In this document: positions 59,101 through 64,000 of the stretch, piece by piece | Numbering within the stretch: the first letter of the stretch is position 1 | Layout of the letters: each line of letters begins with the position of its first letter | Origin: Liolophura sinensis | Lineage: Eukaryota > Mollusca > Polyplacophora > Chitonida > Chitonidae | Reading direction: 5' to 3' | Length of the DNA: 64,000 bases | NCBI RefSeq assembly: GCF_032854445.1 | Contig: NC_088297.1 | Location: forward strand, 25,183,127 to 25,247,126 | The notes under the pieces: generated by a model | What the model saw: only the letters and a program-made list of their open reading frames with translations | Told to the model about the DNA's origin: nothing | The model's database searches: none | Position numbers and translations under genes: made by a program

Positions 59101-62100
59101 CTCGCTCGTCAAGGATGTAATAAGCCATGAAAAAGTCAAGAAACATTCCTACTAACCTGATGAACAATTCTGATCGGAGTATGCCGAACCTATGATCAAA
59201 AAACAGCGTATTAGTCAGGGAGGGTCCTCGAGACGAAGTCTGTGCGCCTGCCCGCCCGCCCACACAGTCAAGTAACGAGGCGGTCAAATGAACGGACAAA
59301 CCAAAGAGAACCTCAAGCATGTGGTGGAATTAAGGCTTTCAGCTTAACAATGGCAAAATCCAAACCTATCACTGGAAATATTTGTTGTTGTTTGTTGTTA
59401 ACATGAAGACTGCAATCCAATTTCATCTTAGTTTTCTATTTCAAAAGCTTATCTTAAGCTTTCATAGTCAGGAAAAAAAAATAAAAATTTCCTTGGTCAC
59501 CATGGCAACATACATTTTTTTTTTTGGATTCTGTTTTTTTTTTTTTGTTCAAAACATACATTTTATGAGTGAGTGATGAAGTATTTATGGGTGTATTTTG
59601 AACATACGGTGTTTTGCTGATCATGGAATAGAAGGTACAGAAAGAAAACATTTTAGATGTTAACAATTCAAATAATCCTTCAGTGCAAGCTATTTTTCTT
59701 TTAGCAGATATGGATTAACAAAGCAATATAAAGCAGGTTAAGACACAATGAAATTTCATGAAATCTCATCAAAACAATATTACACGGGAAATCCATGATT
59801 TTCCTCGTTCTCCTTTAATCCGTGTACTGAAGGTTAAATTTGTTTGGTAATTTAACATTTTGCAGAATTGCATGACAAGGGCTTATCTGATAAAATAATG
59901 GTGTGGAGTTGTATGTTAACTGAAAGTCCCATGTATTTATCATTTCTGTCTTAAGTCAGCATTGCGCAACAAGAAACCTTGTTGATTTGAGCTCTCCCTC
60001 CCCCCAACCCTCCCCTCACAGAGTTAGCCAGATGCTGTTCTCTACAGAGCTGAAGAATCCACATGAATAACGGTACAAGTGTACTTGCCACAAAAAGCCT
60101 TTTGTACAACTTTGAATGAATTTTTCTTGCATGATTACAGCAAATCATAGCATGTACCTTCTGGAAAATGTCAAATGCCTTTTGAATAACATCAAACGCC
60201 TTTTGAACAATATGAAATCTCTCTGGCACATCGACGAGAGAGGCAAAACCACTGGCTAGTATTCAAAGTCTTACTTATTATTGAAATCAAATACTGATCT
60301 CTCCTTAGATCATCTGGGTAACACTGACACGACTTTTAAAATCAAAATTAAAACCAATGCCCTAAATTTTATGTGTATAATAAAAAATCCACAGTTAATA
60401 GTCCTTTAATCTTACATCAGAGAAAAACACCAAGATTTTGTACAAATCAAACACAGCGTCACATGGCTTATTACATCCTTACTGCTTCATTTGCATAAAT
60501 CAACAAAAATAAAGGATAAATAAAAAAGTAACAGGATTACATATTTCCACTGGAGGATTTCTAACAAGATAACATGTTAATGGTACACTGAACAATGAAC
60601 GAACGTTGTGTGAAAATCTATCGTCAAAAAATCCATGACTGCCATGTGTCCACTTCCATACACCCTAGATCAATGTCTCCAAAATACTTAATAAAATTTA
60701 CACTCATAAGATTCAGAAAATCTGAACAACAAAGTTTCAAAAGCTGTTTTACACACCAAAGATTGGCCAAATCTCAATTTTCCCTCAAATATGGTCAAGA
60801 AAACTTTCAAATCCACCAAAAAATCTCTACCAACATTTTTTTGAGTTTAATAACTTGCCCCACACATTTACCACACCAGATCTTGATCCACCTTTCCACT
60901 TGAAAGTATTCAACTATTTGAATAACACGAACAACATATTAGTTTTTTGTTTTTAGGATAAGGGAGAAATTTTTGATCATGAGCACTGACCTTTGATTTC
61001 TTTCGTGAATTTCACCCGCTGAGAATCGGTAAGCGGCCGTTTCTGCTCATGTACATCACGGATATCCAGCACTTCACACATAAACTCGATCACAGGCTGA
61101 GCTTTATAAAACGCAGTCGCAGACACTGTGGACAGAAAGTAACAGTTTACACAAGATTTAGGTAGCTGAAGAGAGGCTGAGACAAAATATTATGTTGGTG
61201 CAAAAAGTGGAACCGACTTACAAAATGGCTGGATAGACAACCGTTTTTAGACTCAATAATACAATGTGGACACAGCTGTGTATCAATGCACATTTCATTC
61301 TAAAGTCGGATGATTCTACACATTTACACACTGCCATGCTTATTTTTTAGTTTAATGCCATTTCACAACAGTTAATGTAAATTGGTGGTGGAAGCCAGAG
61401 AAAGCCACCACACTTTGTCAGGTACCTAAAAAGCCTTCTCACCTGACATACCCAGGAGAAAGCCATCACACTTTGTCAGGTATCTAACGAGCCTTCTTGT
61501 GGGAGCCAGAGAAAGCCACCACACTTTGTCAGGTACCTAACAAGCCTTCTCACCTGACATACCCAGGAGAAAGCCATCACACTTTGTCAGGTACCTAACG
61601 AGCCTTCTTGTGGGAGCCAACAGAAAGCCACCACACCTTGTCAGGTACCTAACGAGCCTTCTCACCTAACCACCCAGAAGAAAGCCACCACACTTTGTCA
61701 GGTACCTAAAGAGCCTTCTCACCTGACATACCCAGGAGAAAGCCATCACACTTTGTCAGGTATCTAACGAGCCTTCTTGTGGGAGCCAGCAGAAAGCCAC
61801 CACACTTTGTCAGGTACCTAACGAACCTTCTCACCTAACACACCCAGGAGAAAGCCACCACACTTTGTCCGGTACCTAACAAGCCTTCTGGTGGAAGCCA
61901 GAGAAAGCCACCACACTTTGTCAGGTACCTAACGAGCCTTCTCACCTAACATACCCAGGAGAAAGCCACCACACTTTGTCCAGTGCCTAACAAGCCTTCT
62001 GGTGGAAGCCAGAGAAAGCCACCACACTTTGTCAGGTACCTAATGAGCCTTCTGTCCTGACACACCCAGGAAAAAGCTATCACATTAGCCAGGTGCTCAA

Positions 62101-64000
62101 CAAGCCTTCTGAACTAAAGACAAACTACCATGAGCTGGATTAAAATCTGCCTAGCAATACAGACAATTACAGTCACTTTATTTATTTGAATTGGTAAGAG
62201 GCATCTGGGTCATTGTGCCGTGCTGGTGTTCTGGTCTGGGTGTCAATATACACAGTATAAATTTCAAGGCATCTTAATAATTTTCTTTTGGTGCATATGT
62301 TAAATATACCCCTTTAAAATGAAAGTGTTATTTTAGATTATTCAAGTTGTATTCACAATATTGCAATGTTGTCAAACACTCTAAAATAAGACATCTTGTG
62401 AAGGCAATGAAAAGCCTCCACTGTGTAATTCTACATCAACAGGTAAGTATTTAAACAGAATACCTGGTAGCCAGACTTACCATCTATATTTAACATCATC
62501 TTCCAGTGAGATGGCCGAACACTCTGGTGAAATCCAAACCACACTTCCCGTCCACCACCTAGCGGGTGTTCGTAGCCCTCTGGTGGTGAAAAGAAGGATC
62601 GCCCAACAGGCGTGTACCTAGAAAAAGTGAGGTAGATCTAATCAGTGGGATGATTAGTATTATTTGTAGTATTTTCTACAGCCACAAAAAACATCCTTTA
62701 TGTAATAAATTACTGCACAAAACTGGTCTCGCTGTATGGACGAAGGAGACAACAGTGCATGGAATAATCACCCTTAGACCAGACAAAAGTTCTGACTTAC
62801 AACATTCAAAGATGCAAGAGCTGGATTTGAACCCATGGCCTCATTTGTAACTTCCACTGTATTATTTTTTGGAGCTAGATGCCAGACTCAAGAATTATTC
62901 ACCGGTATGACAGCCGTTAAACTTATGGTTGTAGGAAACAAAGAGTGCCTGGAAAAAACCTTGGACCTTTGTCTGGTAACTGATAACCTCAGTTGTGTAA
63001 TTCACAAACTTAGCCCAGATAAAAAGACAAGAAATAATTGTATCAGTCGGCTACACTTACGTCATACTTGGCAGATGTCTGAGCACTACGTCCAGCGCCT
63101 GTATAGCCTCAAATGGAATGGTCTGGGTGCGACCTTCAAGAGCCTCCTCAAGAGCAAACAGGCTGACCTGGGCCACCCATTTGATAGCTACCTTGAACAC
63201 TCGGTCTTTGCCCTCGCCAGGAAGTGTCACTTCCAGCTCCACCTACAGAGTAAGACATCACGAGTTACCATGGTAACCAAGAAGAACAGTATCCATCTAA
63301 CACAGAAGGTGACACATTAAGATAGCACTATGTTTAATTTCAGATGTAAGAGCACTAAGATTTGTTTCAGATACTAGAGCACTAAGATTTATTTCAGATG
63401 TAAGAGCACTAAGATTTGTTTCAGATACTAGAGCACTAAGATTTGTTTCAGATGTTAGAGCACTAAGATTTGTTTCAGATACTAGAGCACTAAGATTTAT
63501 TTCAGATGTAAGAGCACTAAGATTTGTTTCAGATACTAGAGCACTAAGATTTATTTCAGATGTAAGAGCACTAAGATTTGTTTCAGATACTAGAGCACTA
63601 AGATTTGTTTCAGATGTTAGAGCACTAAGATTTGTTTCAGATACTAGAGCACTAAGATTTATTTCAGATATTAGAGCACTAAGATTTATTTGTTACAGCA
63701 TTTTTACTTCAATACTACACTGAGTGCTCACTAATATGGACCTTTGGCCCAGAACAGAATTCATTTATTTCTCACAAATTAAAAACTGTTGTTCTTTCTC
63801 CAAGAATTTAATAATCACTGTTTGGCTAACAGTAAAGTACCCTCACACAAAGCCTGTGGATTATGTTCTGTTAGTGCTGTCACCTACCTTGTCTCGGCCA
63901 ATTGGTAAAGGATCTCGACTATAGAGGTTTTTCCGCCCATCAAACACTGGTTTCTGTCCCGCAAAGACTTTCTGCCCATACGCCTGAACCATCGTCTCGA
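38086..64000 (-). CDS. AGO: Argonaute (AGO1/2 class) gene, 5' end outside window
   Basis: A small-RNA-guided effector of miRNA/siRNA silencing. Nineteen consecutive coding exons, one of them present in two alternative versions, cover N, L1, PAZ, L2, MID and PIWI domains and end at TAG 38086-38088 with the usual MYFA terminus. Diagnostic stretches are [70 protein letters not shown] and [14 protein letters not shown]. The catalytic tetrad equivalent to human AGO2 D597, E637, D669 and H807 is complete, so slicing is plausible. Splice phases agree at every junction. Introns carry several minisatellites and SINE-like repeats. Two features are unusual: a duplicated L2 exon at 47.6-48.1 kb and one missing base in the exon at 43232-43390. 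The protein belongs to the AGO rather than the PIWI clade. The first Met and start of the N domain lie beyond 64000. Confidence 0.97.
38462..38661 (-). CDS. AGO: AGO PIWI exon with catalytic His
   Basis: A 200-nt exon encoding [17 protein letters not shown] and [20 protein letters not shown]. The His in YYAHLV is equivalent to human AGO2 H807. Donor gtaagaat. Confidence 0.97.
38790..38980. repeat. SINE-like dispersed repeat, 3' part
   Basis: Contains gttgctgcagaccttcccac, aagccagcatgagctggac and ctaaccactgggcctcagag, the latter a tRNA-like or gene-tail motif. It lies in an AGO intron. Confidence 0.65.
38996..39097 (-). CDS. AGO: AGO PIWI exon
   Basis: 102 nt, phase 0-0, encoding [20 protein letters not shown] then [14 protein letters not shown]. 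Confidence 0.96.
39659..39793 (-). CDS. AGO: AGO PIWI exon
   Basis: 135 nt, phase 0-0, encoding [17 protein letters not shown] and [17 protein letters not shown]. Confidence 0.96.
39915..40105 (+). repeat. SINE-like repeat fragments
   Basis: Two partial 5' ends of the dispersed family, tttaggctgtttttctgtgc and gtgttttacgacatactcca, lie side by side in an AGO intron. Confidence 0.5.
40365..40559 (-). CDS. AGO: AGO PIWI exon with catalytic Glu and second Asp
   Basis: 195 nt, phase 0-0. [18 protein letters not shown] holds the Glu finger (E637 equivalent) and [12 protein letters not shown] holds the Asp equivalent to D669. Donor gttaatg is weak but has GT. Confidence 0.97.
41028..42895. repeat. 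37-bp intronic minisatellite, about 50 copies
   Basis: Unit gtatgaagttttaagagatt plus 17 bases. Two main types alternate: ttaagagatttaggccat and ttacaggatttgggccat. It fills most of the intron between two PIWI exons of AGO. Confidence 0.95.
43020..43110 (-). CDS. AGO: AGO PIWI exon with first catalytic Asp
   Basis: 91 nt, entering at phase 2 and leaving at phase 0. Encodes [20 protein letters not shown] then [10 protein letters not shown]. The Asp of GADVTHP is equivalent to D597. Donor gtatgttt. Confidence 0.97.
43232..43390 (-). CDS. AGO: AGO MID exon with one missing base
   Basis: Acceptor aattctag, donor gtaagtgt. The first part reads [20 protein letters not shown] and [11 protein letters not shown]. 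The second part, in another frame, reads [15 protein letters not shown]. The exon is 159 nt where neighbour phases need 160. The break falls at about 43282-43284, where the Lys codon of CLKINVK should be AAG but only two of its bases remain. Other guide 5'-phosphate contacts (Tyr, Lys, Gln equivalents of Y529, K533, Q545, K570) are present. This may be an assembly base loss or a true null allele. Confidence 0.95.
43435..43650 (+). repeat. SINE-like dispersed repeat copy
   Basis: Contains caatactcaagaatattttt, tgggacgacaaccagcaata and cccacgaccatgcattggca. It lies immediately beside an AGO acceptor. Confidence 0.7.
44011..44195 (-). CDS. AGO: AGO MID exon
   Basis: 185 nt. Encodes [40 protein letters not shown] and GKTPVY. 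The final Tyr corresponds to human AGO2 Y529, which stacks on the guide 5' base. Confidence 0.96.
45459..45592 (-). CDS. AGO: AGO L2/MID exon
   Basis: 134 nt after acceptor gcaccag. Encodes [20 protein letters not shown] then [19 protein letters not shown]. It follows either version of the duplicated L2 exon in phase. Confidence 0.95.
45765..45930 (+). repeat. SINE-like dispersed repeat copy
   Basis: Contains tatttatttatttgattggt, gttgctgccagacctaccca and agaagccagcataag. Confidence 0.65.
47555..47677 (-). CDS. AGO: AGO alternative L2 exon B (123 nt)
   Basis: Acceptor gacaccag, donor gtaagaat, phase 0-0. Encodes [20 protein letters not shown] then [21 protein letters not shown]. It is open, conserved at the positions typical of this AGO segment (DP, FGI, MTE, GRVL, APK, YGGR) and the same length as version A. 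Confidence 0.93.
47962..48084 (-). CDS. AGO: AGO alternative L2 exon A (123 nt)
   Basis: Acceptor cactag, donor gtaggcta, phase 0-0. Encodes [20 protein letters not shown] then [21 protein letters not shown]. It lies 284 bp upstream of version B in transcript order. 30 of 41 residues are identical between the two. Confidence 0.93.
50788..50835 (-). CDS. AGO: AGO short L2 exon (48 nt)
   Basis: Phase 0-0, encoding [16 protein letters not shown]. Acceptor tttttcag, donor gtgggttt. It directly precedes the duplicated exon pair. Confidence 0.92.
52300..52835. repeat. 119-bp intronic tandem repeat with nuclear-receptor-like palindrome
   Basis: tctgagtgtttgaccatggt recurs at 52361, 52480, 52599 and 52718. 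Each unit contains TGACCTTGATGAAGGTCA, an everted pair of AGGTCA half-sites with a 6-bp spacer. Decayed relatives continue to about 53240. Confidence 0.9.
54094..54165 (-). CDS. AGO: AGO PAZ-end exon
   Basis: 72 nt, phase 0-0, encoding [20 protein letters not shown] then TMIK. Donor gtttccca. Confidence 0.94.
54260..54640 (+). repeat. Old full-length SINE (gtgagtgagtg family)
   Basis: Contains gttttcagtcacatgacgac, aaggagtcatcaggtgtatg, gtcaaccagtcctatttcct, a B-box-like gtttgatcccggg and a tail gcagacgctctaaccattag. It resembles a SINE family that I recall from bivalves. Confidence 0.7.
55026..55089 (-). CDS. AGO: AGO PAZ exon
   Basis: 64 nt completing a Gln codon and encoding [19 protein letters not shown] then LE. 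Donor gtaagtac. Confidence 0.96.
55100..55635. repeat. About 32-36-bp intronic minisatellite
   Basis: Unit agaagtatgacacaaa plus acagtttgctcac or acagtttactcagg, roughly 16 copies with length variants. It begins within 20 bp of an AGO exon acceptor. Confidence 0.92.
55668..55960 (+). repeat. SINE-like dispersed repeat with tRNA-like tail
   Basis: Starts gattggtgttttatgctgca and passes through gccagcattatggtgggagg. It then has a different 3' part with gatttgaacctgcggcctca and a tail cattatgccactgagccagc. Confidence 0.65.
56007..56090 (-). CDS. AGO: AGO PAZ exon
   Basis: 84 nt encoding [20 protein letters not shown] then ERYKMKL. Acceptor ctccag, donor gtaagtaa. Confidence 0.95.
56380..56467 (-). 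CDS. AGO: AGO PAZ exon
   Basis: 88 nt encoding [20 protein letters not shown] then TRRPAQTQ. Acceptor gattgtag, donor gtaagttc. Confidence 0.96.
56468..60990. other. Long AGO intron (4.5 kb)
   Basis: No supported exon. 58800-59250 is locally CpG-richer and contains a minus-strand ATG in good context ([12 protein letters not shown] then stop); see findings. The rest is AT-rich. Confidence 0.6.
60991..61125 (-). CDS. AGO: AGO L1/PAZ exon
   Basis: 135 nt encoding [20 protein letters not shown] and [15 protein letters not shown]. Acceptor gtccacag, donor gtcagtgc. Confidence 0.96.
61390..62110. repeat. Dimeric intronic minisatellite (about 110 bp per pair)
   Basis: agccaccacactttgtcagg with tacctaacgagccttct is repeated about 13 times. 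The tails acctgacatacccaggag and tgtgggagccagag alternate between neighbours. Confidence 0.92.
62481..62617 (-). CDS. AGO: AGO L1 exon
   Basis: 137 nt encoding [20 protein letters not shown] and [19 protein letters not shown], ending MMLNIDG. Acceptor tttctag, donor gtaagtct. Confidence 0.97.
63061..63242 (-). CDS. AGO: AGO N-domain exon
   Basis: 182 nt encoding [20 protein letters not shown] and [14 protein letters not shown]. Acceptor ctctgtag, donor gtaagtgt. Confidence 0.97.
63335..63695. repeat. 27-bp intronic minisatellite, about 13 copies
   Basis: Unit agagcactaagatttgtttc plus agatact or agatgta. The two variants largely alternate, giving a 54-bp higher-order period. Confidence 0.93.
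63888..64000 (-). CDS. AGO: AGO N-domain exon, cut by window edge
   Basis: Encodes [20 protein letters not shown] and DPLPIGRDK, ending at donor gtaggtga. The 5' part of the exon and the start codon lie beyond 64000. Confidence 0.93.

Noticed and set aside
62835-63320. 161-codon plus-strand open frame
   Set aside because: Antisense shadow of the AGO N-domain exon; the minus strand carries the clear family match and splice sites.

Overview
This is animal (metazoan) nuclear DNA, most likely from a mollusc or another lophotrochozoan. The coding sequence is split into short exons with GT/AG introns. The two host genes are animal regulators of RNA. The dispersed SINE-like repeats resemble families I associate with molluscs; that last point is from memory, not from a search. 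No prokaryotic features are present. At least five intronic minisatellites, a satellite array and several nested mobile elements make the window repeat-rich.

Layout, left to right. 1-6.1 kb is a 506-bp satellite in about 12 near-identical copies, cut by the window edge. 6.69-19.63 kb (minus strand) is an A1CF/RBM46-like RNA-binding protein gene. It has RRM1, an RRM3-type domain and a C-terminal DND1-type double-stranded-RNA-binding domain, but no RRM2. One of its exons, 99 nt and phase 0-0, is present six times in tandem at 14.4-17.1 kb. Around these copies lies a minisatellite whose unit contains the cassette's own exon-donor junction. A 5.03-kb hAT-type DNA transposon (9258-14289, 11-bp terminal inverted repeats) sits inside that minisatellite. 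The first exon (19.13-19.63 kb) carries a telomere-like (TTAGGG)n tract, a 96-bp tandem duplication and frame breaks. 20.0-26.7 kb holds a fossil Polinton fragment with three tandem copies of a 1.9-kb unit, each encoding a chromodomain integrase. It ends in a segment with four CCAAT boxes and a CRE-containing hairpin. 27.5-32.1 kb holds a broken Ty3/Gypsy LTR retroelement. A 455-bp MITE-like element with TA target duplications follows it.

38.1-64.0 kb (minus strand, 5' end beyond the window) is an AGO1/2-class Argonaute gene. Nineteen coding exons plus one alternative exon can be placed, with consistent phases. All four catalytic positions (D-E-D-H) are present. Two observations stand out. 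First, the L2-linker exon is duplicated as two 123-nt, phase 0-0 alternatives (47555-47677 and 47962-48084) that are 30/41 identical in protein and both open, as expected of mutually exclusive exons. Second, a single missing base in a MID-domain exon falls on the codon of the lysine equivalent to human AGO2 K566, which contacts the guide 5' phosphate; an assembly error is the simplest explanation.

Both host genes act after transcription: Argonaute in small-RNA silencing, and the A1CF/RBM46-like protein in RNA binding. Both show exon-level tandem duplication that could diversify their proteins by splicing. The most unusual structure in the window is the six-copy cassette exon embedded in a minisatellite of copied splice donors.
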